7,151 bases of DNA from CAYYHA01 sp964471535 (GCA_964471535.1 CAYYHA010000224.1:1-7151); one strand, 5' to 3'; shown: positions 1 to 6,533, counted from the first letter of the stretch. Translations and numbers: made by a program. The notes: generated from the sequence alone by a model not told the origin.

Positions 1-918
1 CTGAGCCACGCACCCGGGCAGGCGCCGCTGGAAGCCCCGTTCCGCTTGGCCGTACCCGCCGGTGAGTTCCCCACCCACGAGGGGCCCCTCTTCGACGTCA
101 CCTGGGAGGTCCGGGCCAGGCTCTTCATCAAGGGGCGACGCGACATCACCGCAGTGGAGGAGGTGGAGGTTGGACCCAACCCCCACCCGGAGCCGCGCCC
201 CCCGCCGCCGGGATGGGATCAGCCGCGGGAAGCGCTGCAAGGCACCTGGGGCGAGGGGATGAAGGTGGTGCTCAGCCTCTTCATCGCGGGCATCTGTGTT
301 CTCGGCATCTGGGCACTGTGGACGGGCGATCCCGCCAGCTCCTTCTTCCACTCGCTCGTACGCATCCCGTCCTACGTCTTCATGGGCGTGTTGGCGTTCG
401 TCTGCCTTCTCGGCGTGGTCGGCTACACGGTGAGCTTCATCCACCGCCTGCGCATGCGTGGCACCCAGGTTTCCGTCGATCCCAAGGTGGTGCGCCCCGG
501 GGATACGACCTACCTCTCGCTCCGGATTCGCAGCCGGCGGCACGCGGAGCTGAGCCACTGCCAGGCAACGCTGATCGGCAAAGCCTTCTTCCTCGCGCAG
601 AACCGGAGCGCGTCCTCACGCGATGGAGGCTTGGGCGGCCGCGAACATCTCGAGGAGAAGAAGCTCTTCACACAGTGCTACGACCTGCTGGCCAGCCTAG
701 GTCCTCGGGCGGCCCGCCGCGAGGCAGGCACGCTGGTCGTCGACGAGAACCTCCCCATCAAGATCCCCCGGTACTTGCCTGTCCCCTCCCACCCGGGGCG
801 CTTTGGGTTCTCCTGGTCCCTGAAGGTGACGATCGCCCTAGATGACGGCACCGAGTGGTCGGAGGCCCTGCCCCTGTGGGTACAGCCGGTTCAGGCGCCG
901 AGGCGCGCGGCGGGCTAG
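1..918 (+). CDS. Arrestin-like membrane protein with a two-helix hairpin (5' partial)
   Basis: The frame is open from base 1 to TAG at 916-918 (305 codons seen). There is no start with a ribosome site near it; the TTG at 46 lacks one and falls inside a conserved-looking strand, so the true start lies upstream of the window. Counting from base 1, residues 11-45 have the look of an arrestin-type beta-sandwich (LAVPAGEFPTHEGPLFDVTW, then EVRARL). A Pro-rich stretch follows (60-72). Two transmembrane helices lie at about 87-107 and 125-147, and a second beta-rich segment at about 156-297, starting VSVDPKVVRPGD and ending in alternating strands (FGFSWSLKVTIAL, then the LPLWVQP end). Known: bacterial arrestin-fold proteins such as Spo0M-like ones are mostly uncharacterised scaffolds. 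Inferred: a membrane-anchored protein with both beta domains on the same side of the membrane. No catalytic motif is seen, so the function is unknown. The gene overlaps the convergent hydrolase gene by 4 bp. Confidence 0.75.
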   Translation: MSHAPGQAPLEAPFRLAVPAGEFPTHEGPLFDVTWEVRARLFIKGRRDITAVEEVEVGPNPHPEPRPPPPGWDQPREALQGTWGEGMKVVLSLFIAGICVLGIWALWTGDPASSFFHSLVRIPSYVFMGVLAFVCLLGVVGYTVSFIHRLRMRGTQVSVDPKVVRPGDTTYLSLRIRSRRHAELSHCQATLIGKAFFLAQNRSASSRDGGLGGREHLEEKKLFTQCYDLLASLGPRAARREAGTLVVDENLPIKIPRYLPVPSHPGRFGFSWSLKVTIALDDGTEWSEALPLWVQPVQAPRRAAG

Positions 919-1829
919 GCCTGGAGCCAGGCGCTGCTTCGCTTTGCGATGCCCTCCGGATCGTCCAGCCACGGCAGGTGACCCGCGCGTGGCAGCATCT
1001 CCAGTGCGGCCCGGGGCATGCCCTCTACGACCGAGCGCGCCACCTCTTCTCCGCCGAATCCGTCGTCGGCGCCCCAAAGAAAGAGCGTCGGCGTCGTCAC
1101 CGCACCGAGCAGCGCGCTATCCAGCGTCAGCGCCGGGTCGAATTGCTCCCCCTCGAACGCATCGCCGACCATGGCGAGGTCGTTTCGCATCGTGTGGGTG
1201 TAGCGGAGAGGAACTGCGTACCACTCGAAGAAGTAGTGGGGAATACGCTCCGCATCGAGGCTCGCCCCGTGGCCTATCTGTCTCATGATATCGGCGTTGG
1301 TGCGGTCGGAAACGGGCAGGCGCGGAACGAGCCAGCGCACGAAGCGGGAGCGCATCGCCTTCATGAACTTCGGTATCTTCATTCCCGGCGCGAATGCAGG
1401 ACAGCTCATCTGCACCATGCGGTCGATGCGCTCTGGCGCGGCGGCCGCTGCGCGCAGCGCCAGGAATCCCCCGAAGGAGGAAGCGACCACGTGTGCCCGC
1501 TTGAGACCCAGTGCATCGAGTAGGTCGATGACGAAGCGGTCGGCACGGTCCAGCAGCATGCGTTTGCGCATCACATGATCGTCGCTGAGGCCGGTCCCAG
1601 GCCGGTCTACGACGAAGCACTTGAAGCCCCGAAGGTGCTGTATCAAGGGTGCCCACGTGGAGCCACTGTTGGGCCCCCCATGGACGAAGAGTACAGGAAG
1701 GCCGTCGCCGCACACCTGAACGCGCACCTTCGTCCCCGTGCTGGCCACAGGGATGCGCTCCTCCCGAACACTTAGGCCGACGGCGCTCCAGAGCTTCTCC
1801 TCCGCGGCGCGGTACCTCGCTTCGTTCAC
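915..1829 (-). CDS. Alpha/beta hydrolase fold protein
   Basis: 304 residues with a GTG start. The oxyanion-loop motif His-Gly-Gly-Pro is at 50-53, followed by the usual DRPGTGLSD strand-turn (75-83). The nucleophile elbow is Ala-Ser-Ser-Phe-Gly at 116-120, with Ser118 as the predicted nucleophile. The acid is Asp255 or Asp256 in LWGADD, and the catalytic His284 sits in AGHLPW. A cap region with several helices lies between about 145 and 235. The size is normal for a single-domain hydrolase of the proline iminopeptidase/esterase/dehalogenase type. The substrate cannot be told from sequence, and there is no signal peptide, so it is probably cytoplasmic. The start is chosen because GGAGGT lies 6 nt upstream (1836-1841); an in-frame ATG at 2078 would add 83 residues that only shadow the cupin gene. 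The GTG overlaps the cupin stop (GTGA, 1826-1829), so the two are very likely one operon with coupled translation. Confidence 0.93.
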   Translation of the reverse strand: MNEARYRAAEEKLWSAVGLSVREERIPVASTGTKVRVQVCGDGLPVLFVHGGPNSGSTWAPLIQHLRGFKCFVVDRPGTGLSDDHVMRKRMLLDRADRFVIDLLDALGLKRAHVVASSFGGFLALRAAAAAPERIDRMVQMSCPAFAPGMKIPKFMKAMRSRFVRWLVPRLPVSDRTNADIMRQIGHGASLDAERIPHYFFEWYAVPLRYTHTMRNDLAMVGDAFEGEQFDPALTLDSALLGAVTTPTLFLWGADDGFGGEEVARSVVEGMPRAALEMLPRAGHLPWLDDPEGIAKRSSAWLQA

Positions 1830-2335
1830 GGCTGCACCTCCGTGGAGGGGCACGCCGGCTCGCCGGCCGAGACGAGGGACACACCACGGAGCCGACCGAA
1901 CCAGGCCATGATCCTTGCGACGCGCTTCATCACAGGGTGCGTGAGGCGTGAGGCTCCGGGGTCGACGTAGACCAGGTACATCATCTTGGCCACGAGGCTT
2001 GGCTGTGCGACGAGCCGCTCGAAGCGGGGTCCGGCCGTAACCCGGGCGCGCATCACCTGTGTTTTGGAGGGATTCCAAAAGGTATGTGCGTCCGTCGGCG
2101 TCAGCCGAAGCGTATCGCCCGCCCGGAGCCGCCTCTCCACCCCGTTGACCCGGAAGACCACCTTCCCTTCGAGGACCTCGACGATCTCATCCTCCGCCTC
2201 GTGGGTATGTGTCGGTGGACGGCCGGCGCCGGGCTCCAGGTGAAGCTCGAAGATGAACGGGCCGCCGGAAAGTCCGGACCGGATGCAGATCACCTTCTCA
2301 CCGGGGGTGGGATACGCCACTTCTCCTTCACGCAT
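1826..2335 (-). CDS. Cupin domain protein, first gene of a cupin-hydrolase operon
   Basis: 169 residues. A single cupin_2 barrel spans about 25-105. Cupin motif 1 shows His43-x-His45-x4-Glu50-x6-Gly57 (HTHEAEDE then VLEG). Motif 2 shows Gly73, Pro80, His84 and Asn88 (AGDTLRLTPTDAHTFWN). All four expected metal ligands (H43, H45, E50, H84) are present, so a metal-binding, possibly enzymatic cupin is likely. The region after the barrel (about 106-150) is helical and contains a hydrophobic YLVYVDPG segment. Start: ATG at 2335 with GGAGG (2341-2345 on the minus strand) 5 nt upstream. The stop overlaps the hydrolase start. Known: single-domain cupins range from dioxygenases and isomerases to ligand-binding proteins, so the reaction cannot be assigned. 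Pairing with a hydrolase suggests that both act on one small organic substrate (inference). Confidence 0.9.
   Translation of the reverse strand: MREGEVAYPTPGEKVICIRSGLSGGPFIFELHLEPGAGRPPTHTHEAEDEIVEVLEGKVVFRVNGVERRLRAGDTLRLTPTDAHTFWNPSKTQVMRARVTAGPRFERLVAQPSLVAKMMYLVYVDPGASRLTHPVMKRVARIMAWFGRLRGVSLVSAGEPACPSTEVQP
1836..1841 (-). promoter_or_regulatory. Shine-Dalgarno site GGAGGT of the hydrolase gene
   Basis: GGAGGT on the minus strand ends 6 nt before the GTG at 1829-1827. It lies inside the last codons of the cupin gene. It fixes the hydrolase start at GTG 1829 rather than the upstream in-frame ATG and fits translational coupling. Confidence 0.85.
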
Positions 2336-2622
2336 GCTGTCCTCCAGAGCGTCTGGGTCGTACCTCGAGCCTCCTATGCCGCGTCATCACCGCAGCGGCC
2401 CGCTCCGGCGGGAGCGTGTTCCACCGCTCTCCGCAGGACCTCGAACGCGTCGTCGTAGCGGTAGCAGGCGCGCGCCGAGCGTGCCGCCAGGGCATGCGAG
2501 CGCACAGGGCCGGCACCTGCCTGCCCTTCATGCAGGAGGGCGCAGCTTCGACGCCACGCCTGTGCTCCCCCTCCGACCCTGTCGTCCGTACAGCCGGGAG
2601 TATGACGACCGTTGTCCATGGA

Positions 2623-2679
2623 GACATGAGTTGTGACATGAATTGTCGACACATGTCAACAGCTCTGCCGACAGAGCTG
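2623..2679. promoter_or_regulatory. Operator-like cluster of direct and inverted repeats with a hairpin
   Basis: GACATGA occurs at 2623-2629 and again at 2635-2641. The second copy forms a perfect inverted repeat TGACATG (2634-2640) / CATGTCA (2652-2658). Between the arms lies the 8-bp palindrome TGTCGACA (2644-2651). Directly after comes a perfect stem CAGCTCTG (2660-2667) / CAGAGCTG (2672-2679) with a 4-nt loop. On the minus strand a consensus -35 hexamer TTGACA lies at 2659-2654, but no good -10 follows at 16-18 nt, so a promoter is only suspected. Most likely a binding region for a regulator of the cupin-hydrolase operon; which gene it serves is inference. Confidence 0.4.
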
Positions 2680-3004
2680 CGCGGTCGAGGCAGCTGGCTG
2701 CCTGCTCCACTCCCCATACCGGCCTGGGGTGCAGGAAGAGCAGCCTGAACCACCGACGACTCGCGGGTCGGTCTGGCCAACTCGGGTCCGCGCAGGAAAT
2801 CGCTCGGAAGGGCCTATCACCCCTCGTGCCGGCCTTGGGATTCCCTTGCCCGGGAACGGCCGCCAGGTCGAACGTTGGGCCTCTCACCAGGCGATTCATC
2901 TACGATAAGATCTGCCAAGGCGACCGTCTCGGTTGTGATGAACACGCCCGGGCCCGCCGGTCACTGAGTGGAGCCCCGGCGAGGCGCACCGTTCTGCTGA
3001 TCAT

Positions 3005-3022
3005 CGACGTGACCGACGTGCA
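3005..3022 (+). repeat. Imperfect 9-bp tandem repeat upstream of the propeller gene
   Basis: CGACGTGAC is followed at once by CGACGTGCA (7 of 9 identical), about 50 bp before the ATG at 3075. It also overlaps a GTGAC/GTCAC inverted pair (3009-3013 and 3024-3028). It may be a regulator half-site pair or chance in GC-rich DNA. Confidence 0.25.
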
Positions 3023-3065
3023 AGTCACCTCACTGCGAAAGTTAGGCCGAAATCGACGGAACGGC

Positions 3066-3069
3066 GGAG
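3066..3069 (+). promoter_or_regulatory. Shine-Dalgarno GGAG of the propeller gene
   Basis: GGAG lies 5 nt before the ATG at 3075. Together with the signal peptide that starts exactly there, it decides the start against the in-frame upstream extension reaching back to about 2643. Confidence 0.7.
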
Positions 3070-3074
3070 CGCTG

Positions 3075-4514
3075 ATGCGCGTGGTCCTGCTCTGTCTCAC
3101 CTCGCTGGCTTCGCCGGCCGGTGCGCAGAACGCGCTGCTGCGGACCATCCCTCCCAACACCGCCCGGGATCTTGGCGTCTACGAATGCACGACCTTCACG
3201 GAGCTGGGGGGACACGCGCTGCCCGACTGCCGCACCATCACCGACTACGGTGGCATGGTCTACGATCCCACCCGCGCGCGAATGCTCATCTGGGGCGGCG
3301 GACATGCTGCGACCTACCGCGACGATGTAGAGGCCTTCGATCTATCTACGCTTCGGTGGGCACCAGATGCACCGCCGACCCCATGTGACGAGCTCACCCT
3401 GGACAATGTCGACCCGCTTCCGGCGCGGTGGATTTCCTCGAACCATCCGATCAGCCGCCACGCCTACGACCTGCTGGTGGTGGTGCCTCCTCGCGAAGAG
3501 CTGTGGATGCTGGCGCGGATGCAGGGCCGGGGCAGGGGCTGCAACAGGCTGCCCCCGCCCGACGAGGACGCGGGCATCCCCTACGTGCTCGGCGAGGGGC
3601 GCTTCGCTGCGTACCGCTTCGACAGCAGGACCTGGCACTTCACGGACGTGGAGTCCGCTGGCTTCCAGACCGGCGCCGAATACGATCCCATCAGCGGCCG
3701 CATCCTGTTGGTCAACCGGTGGGGTATTCGCTGGTTCGATCCAGAAACCGAGACGCTCACGTCCATCGTGAGTTTCGACCCACCCTTGGCAGAGATGGAT
3801 ACCGGTAGCGGCCTGCAGCTCGTCTACCACCAGGCGCTCGACCGCTTCTACGTGCTGATGACCCGGCCGAGAAAGGCGGACGGTGGCGGCGTATGGGAGA
3901 TCCGACTCGACCGCGAACAGCCGGACCGGACCACCCTCCAAAAGCTGGAGGTTGCGATACCGGACCCAGCTCCCGGTGGCCGTGATGGCTGGGTCTACGA
4001 CGAGGTCAACGAGATCTTCGTTGGCGGCATCACCGACGGAGTGGTCTTCGCCTTCGACCCTCGGACGCGGCAGTGGTACCAGCAGGTGGCGGAGGTCGAC
4101 TCTCCAGACGGTGCGGCCATCGGCACCCTCGTATCGAAGACCATCGCCTACGAGCCGGAGAGCGGGGTCGTGATCTTCCGCGCCCGCACCCGAGGCCCTG
4201 GTGGCAGCGAGCGCACCTGGGCCTACCGGTGGGGCGGGGATCCTCCCCCGCTCGACCCGGGGCGGGACGGCGGCACCACCGACGGGGCCGTAGTCGATGG
4301 GGGCGCGACCGTCGGTGACGGCTCCATTTCTCCCACCGGCCCCGTCGGTTCCGCGGCGGGAGACCCGGCCGCGCCACCAGGCTGCACTTGCGGCCAGGGT
4401 GGCACCGGGCGCAGCCTGCTTGGGTTCATCCTCTTGGCCCTCACGGCGGCGGTCTACCCAGGCCGGCGTCGGCATGGCTCCCGCCAGCGCAGGGACGCGC
4501 TCGAGCCGCGGTAG
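3075..4514 (+). CDS. Secreted kelch-like beta-propeller protein with MYXO-CTERM-like sorting tail
   Basis: 479 residues. A signal peptide covers 1-17 (cleavage likely after Ala-Gly-Ala17, before Gln18). Residues 55-388 hold about six blade-like repeats, each with a Y-D-P or similar turn, a hydrophobic strand, and often an F-D-x-x-T-x-x-W end. Examples begin at 63 (YDPTRARMLIWGGG), 131, 203 (YDPISGRILLVN), 251, 308 (YDEVNEIFVGGI) and 359. Four Cys (38, 52, 104, 156) could form disulfides outside the cytoplasm. The C-terminus has a DGG/TDG-rich linker (about 391-430), Gly-Cys-Thr-Cys-Gly at 436-440, a hydrophobic helix at about 447-461 and an Arg cluster at 464-466. This is the layout of MYXO-CTERM tails, which in myxobacteria direct surface sorting by an intramembrane protease (myxosortase). 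Inferred: a cell-surface propeller that binds sugar or protein. The galactose-oxidase/kelch superfamily is the closest fold; no oxidase copper-site pattern was recognised, so enzymatic activity is unproven. Confidence 0.88.
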   Translation: MRVVLLCLTSLASPAGAQNALLRTIPPNTARDLGVYECTTFTELGGHALPDCRTITDYGGMVYDPTRARMLIWGGGHAATYRDDVEAFDLSTLRWAPDAPPTPCDELTLDNVDPLPARWISSNHPISRHAYDLLVVVPPREELWMLARMQGRGRGCNRLPPPDEDAGIPYVLGEGRFAAYRFDSRTWHFTDVESAGFQTGAEYDPISGRILLVNRWGIRWFDPETETLTSIVSFDPPLAEMDTGSGLQLVYHQALDRFYVLMTRPRKADGGGVWEIRLDREQPDRTTLQKLEVAIPDPAPGGRDGWVYDEVNEIFVGGITDGVVFAFDPRTRQWYQQVAEVDSPDGAAIGTLVSKTIAYEPESGVVIFRARTRGPGGSERTWAYRWGGDPPPLDPGRDGGTTDGAVVDGGATVGDGSISPTGPVGSAAGDPAAPPGCTCGQGGTGRSLLGFILLALTAAVYPGRRRHGSRQRRDALEPR

Positions 4515-4914
4515 CCGCGCTCGTCAGCTCCGCGACCGCGAAACAGTCGGGTGCAACCTATCCCTGGCGACAGCTTGCGCGAGCACCACGAATGGCGACC
4601 CTTTCTGTCGGAGTATGGCGTCCATTGGCGCCTGCGTCTTCGAAACGAACAGCCTCAATCTTGTGATCCTCTGGGCTGAGAACGAAGGCTGCATAGGAAT
4701 CCGGGTGAGACTCGAGGCACGTTCCGGGCTCGCCGCTGTCTGCAGCCCCGGCCGCCAGAGCGGCGCCGTGAAAATCCTCGACCACGGCATGCGGAACAAC
4801 CGGATGCGACCTATCCCCGGCCATCTCATCCGATTAGCCTCCCTGTGGGTTTCGGACTCGACCGAGGCGGGCCGCGGATAGCGCGTCGCCATCGCGGGCG
4901 AGTCCCCGCGACAC
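4515..4914. other. Intergenic region between convergent genes, no gene recognised
   Basis: About 400 bp with visibly lower GC than the flanking genes, especially 4600-4700. Open frames exist on both strands but give translations without a recognisable domain, and none has a good ribosome site. It contains two copies of a 22-bp motif (4547-4568 and 4799-4820) that recurs in the 5512-6170 gap, and a hairpin next to the SRPBCC stop. It may be remnant DNA, but nothing identifies a parent gene. Confidence 0.5.
4892..4911 (-). terminator. Hairpin just past the SRPBCC stop, possible terminator
   Basis: Perfect 7-bp stem TCGCGGG (4892-4898) / CCCGCGA (4905-4911) with a 6-nt loop, 3 nt beyond the TAG at 4917-4915 on the minus strand. 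There is no T-run after it on either strand, so it is not a classical intrinsic terminator; it may mark the end of a transcript or stabilise its 3' end. Confidence 0.35.
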
Positions 4915-5511
4915 CTACTCCCCACCCGCCGCGGGCGCGTCGCCCAGGGCCGCAGCCGCCTTGCGCCGACCGGCCGCCTCGATGGCCAGCGACTTCAGGT
5001 TGCTCAGCCCTTTCTCGTAGTCCCGGCCGATCATCTCTTCGAAATCCATAAAGAGGGACATCGCCTTGCCCATGAAGTCGAGATCTTGATCGAGGGTCCA
5101 GGTCACCATCACCCCGTCACCGGAGGGCTCGTAGCGCAGGGAGACCTCCGCCTCGTCCTCGAAAGGCTCGATGAAGCCAAGGCGCATCGTGACCTTTCCC
5201 GGCTCGATCGCCGTGATGGTCATGCTGCCCGCACCCACTTGGTCATTGCCCTTCCAGGCGTAGGTCGAGCCCACTTCGTCCGTCTTCTCGGAGTAGGTGC
5301 GCTTCATGTCCGGGTCGAGCGCATCCCATGGGTTCCAGTCGTGGTGCGCTCTCAGATCGCGAATGAGCGGCTCCACGTCGTCGACGGCCGCCCCCTCCAC
5401 AATCGTGCTGCGTTCGACGTGGAGGTGCCCTGGCTGCAGCACGACCGCGGCGACGAAGCCGACGATCAGCAGATCGACGGCCAAGAACGCGACCACGAGT
5501 TTTCTCTTCAT
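4915..5511 (-). CDS. Membrane-anchored SRPBCC (START-like) family protein
   Basis: 198 residues. A transmembrane or signal-anchor helix lies at about 4-26 (LVVAFLAVDLLIVGFVAAVV after Lys-Arg-Lys), followed by a SRPBCC helix-grip domain at about 31-178. Typical family features are HVERSTIV (first strand), the WNPWDALDPDMKRTYS stretch (59-74), the GNDQVGAGSMTIT strand (88-100), LGFIEPFEDEAEVS (111-124), VTWTLD (136-141) and the C-terminal helix with FMDFEEMIGRDYEKGLSNLK (154-173). This closely matches bacterial polyketide-cyclase-like SRPBCC proteins, whose hydrophobic ligand and role are unknown. An Ala-rich tail (179-198) extends past the fold. The ATG at 5511 is preferred over a TTG at 5529 because GAGGT lies 6 nt before it and the anchor begins there. 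The gene stands alone, convergent with the propeller gene. The domain probably sits outside the cytoplasmic membrane, in the periplasm, if the helix is an N-in anchor (inference). Confidence 0.9.
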   Translation of the reverse strand: MKRKLVVAFLAVDLLIVGFVAAVVLQPGHLHVERSTIVEGAAVDDVEPLIRDLRAHHDWNPWDALDPDMKRTYSEKTDEVGSTYAWKGNDQVGAGSMTITAIEPGKVTMRLGFIEPFEDEAEVSLRYEPSGDGVMVTWTLDQDLDFMGKAMSLFMDFEEMIGRDYEKGLSNLKSLAIEAAGRRKAAAALGDAPAAGGE

Positions 5512-5517
5512 GGCAAC

Positions 5518-5522
5518 ACCTC
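5518..5522 (-). promoter_or_regulatory. Shine-Dalgarno GAGGT of the SRPBCC gene
   Basis: GAGGT on the minus strand ends 6 nt before the ATG at 5511-5509. It lies downstream of the alternative TTG at 5529, so it supports ATG 5511 as the start. Confidence 0.75.
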
Positions 5523-5915
5523 GCCGCAAACATAGCCCGGTGCCGTTCCAGGGGAAGGTGGTGTATCAAGATAGCGCCCGGACCAACGAGTCTTCACACC
5601 CTCGAGCGCCAGGCCGTGAAAATGAGCGCAGCTTGAAAGCACTGGAAGATTGGGGGCTTGCGGGAATGGCGTACAGCCGAAGTGGAAGATGGCAGGGCCG
5701 TTCGCCCCACCTCACCCAGGCGCGGTAAGGCGCAGCCCGGGCGCTCTCGCACGCGGAAACCGAACGGCCTGCCGAGGCGACGCTGACGCGCGCACCCTCG
5801 CGCCACCAGTCGGCCTGTTCCGCTGGACTCGAGAAGCCCTCCCAGCTGTAACGCCGGGCACAATCCGCCGCGACGTCTCCCTGCCGAGGCGACAATCCAG
5901 GGGACAATCGGGTGC

Positions 5916-5983
5916 GACCCATCGCTCGCGACCCATCGCTCGACCCATCGCTCGGGTGCGACCCATCGCTCCTGCCATCGCTC
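5916..5983. repeat. Tandem GACCCATCGCTC repeat array
   Basis: The 12-mer GACCCATCGCTC is found exactly at 5916-5927, 5930-5941, 5942-5953 and 5960-5971, and in a shortened form (GCCATCGCTC) at 5974-5983. The units are separated by 2, 0, 6 and 2 bases. The longer form CGGGTGCGACCCATCGCTC occurs twice (5909-5927 and 5953-5971), which suggests nested duplication. A sixth, near-identical copy (CGCCCATCGCTC) stands at 6129-6140. The units carry no spacers of CRISPR type. Confidence 0.85.
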
Positions 5984-6153
5984 CCCCTATGACCGGTCGT
6001 GTCTCTTCTCATATTCTTCGGAATCTGGTCCCTTGCCGCTTCCAGGGATAGGATTTCGCGCTGGCTGGATATCCGGACTTGGGAACCGATGCGGAGCCAG
6101 CACGTCGACCGCATGCATTTCGCTGCTGCGCCCATCGCTCCACCCGCAAACGA

Positions 6154-6159
6154 AAGGAG
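6154..6159 (+). promoter_or_regulatory. Shine-Dalgarno AAGGAG of the nuclease gene
   Basis: AAGGAG lies 11 nt before the ATG at 6171, a rather long spacing. It still supports ATG 6171, where the recognisable domain begins, over an in-frame start further upstream. Confidence 0.6.
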
Positions 6160-6170
6160 CTCCGGATCCG

Positions 6171-6533
6171 ATGGCCATCGACTTCAGCGCAGTCTCCCGC
6201 TCCCACGTCGAACAGGCGTGCAGGCGCGCCATCGAGGAAGGCGTTCCGAAGCGACGCCGGGGACGCTCCACCTTCGTGACCTTCGAGGGCCACCGGCTGC
6301 CGGCGAAGTACGTGCTCGGCCTGGCCTACCAGCTGGCGACCGGGAGGCGCTTGGGGCCGGACGACTTCACTGGCGGACAGGCTTCGGCGGCCATCCTGGA
6401 GCGCCTCGGATTCGCGGTGGAGCGCCCAGCCGTGCGCGTGAAGCGGGCACGGAAACCAGGCAAGCGCACGCAGCGGGCCTCCGCCACCTCGGGGCGGAGG
6501 GCATTCAAGGACGCGCTCCGAGAAGCGCTGGAA
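6171..6533 (+). CDS. Nuclease gene, N-terminal part: ScoMcrA-N-like domain (broken by gap)
   Basis: 121 residues are readable before the N run. Residues 10-84 match the pattern of a small domain found at the N-terminus of ScoMcrA-type and related restriction proteins. A helix carries the AI-E-x-GVP signature (20-26), then comes a basic stretch KRRRGRS (27-33), a strand TFVTFEGHRLPAKYVLGLAY (34-53), and the conserved end LGPDDFTGG (61-69) followed by a helix and LGFAVE (79-84). In the family this domain has the form strand-G-x-x-Y/L-P-x-K-Y-V/A and F-S/T-G-G. It is thought to contact DNA, in some members modified DNA (established knowledge; its role here is inferred). Residues 85-110 are a Lys/Arg-rich linker. 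The part ends on a helix AFKDALREALE that is cut exactly at a codon boundary by the gap. It should join to the nuclease part that starts at 6544. Confidence 0.72.

Larger units (their letters stand above)
2341..3074. other. Intergenic region between divergent cupin operon and propeller gene, no convincing gene
   Basis: About 730 bp. Frames here are open only by virtue of high GC: they give Arg/Ala/Pro-rich low-complexity translations without recognisable domains or ribosome sites. The region should hold the promoters of both divergent units. It contains a GC-rich hairpin just upstream of the cupin gene (2401-2416: 6-bp stem CGCTCC/GGAGCG, 4-nt loop), the repeat cluster at 2623-2679, and an imperfect 9-bp direct repeat (3005-3022) before the propeller gene. 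I saw no tRNA or other RNA gene. Confidence 0.6.
5512..6170. other. Intergenic region between divergent SRPBCC and nuclease genes, repeat-bearing
   Basis: About 660 bp. It should contain the promoters of both divergent genes, but I see no strong -35/-10 pair. A TATGTT hexamer on the minus strand (5535-5530), directly upstream of the SRPBCC ribosome site, is a weak -10 candidate. The 5580-5900 stretch shows nothing recognisable; long open frames on the minus strand there have no domain, and part of their sequence is just the translated tandem repeat at 5916-5983. Another copy of the repeat unit lies at 6129-6140, about 30 bp before the nuclease start. Confidence 0.5.

Noticed and set aside
1830..2078. 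Longer hydrolase start at ATG 2078
   Set aside because: It would add 83 Arg/Pro-rich residues fully overlapping the cupin gene, and a strong ribosome site serves GTG 1829.
2374..2652. Small minus-strand gene upstream of the cupin (92 residues, GTG start)
   Set aside because: No ribosome site, no recognisable domain, and its first codons are made of the operator-like repeats. A real gene is not excluded but is not supported.
2875..2906. Promoter TTGGGC ... TACGAT for the propeller gene
   Set aside because: The spacing of 20 nt and the poor -35 match make this unconvincing.
2643..3074. In-frame upstream extension of the propeller gene (144 more residues)
   Set aside because: The extension is low-complexity and lacks any domain, while the signal peptide and ribosome site both sit at ATG 3075.
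4524..4925. Minus-strand reading frames between the propeller and SRPBCC genes
   Set aside because: No domain, no ribosome site, composition of a shadow frame; one overlaps the SRPBCC 3' end on the same strand.
5512..5529. TTG start adding six residues to the SRPBCC protein
   Set aside because: The ribosome site lies between the TTG and ATG 5511, and the basic residues plus anchor helix start at the ATG.
5916..5983. CRISPR array
   Set aside because: Units are only 12 bp and nearly contiguous, with no unique spacers of 25-40 bp and no cas genes.
5566..6135. Long minus-strand frame of 189 residues across the repeat array
   Set aside because: Its Ser/Asp/Gly/Arg run is just the tandem repeat translated; the remainder has no family resemblance and no ribosome site.
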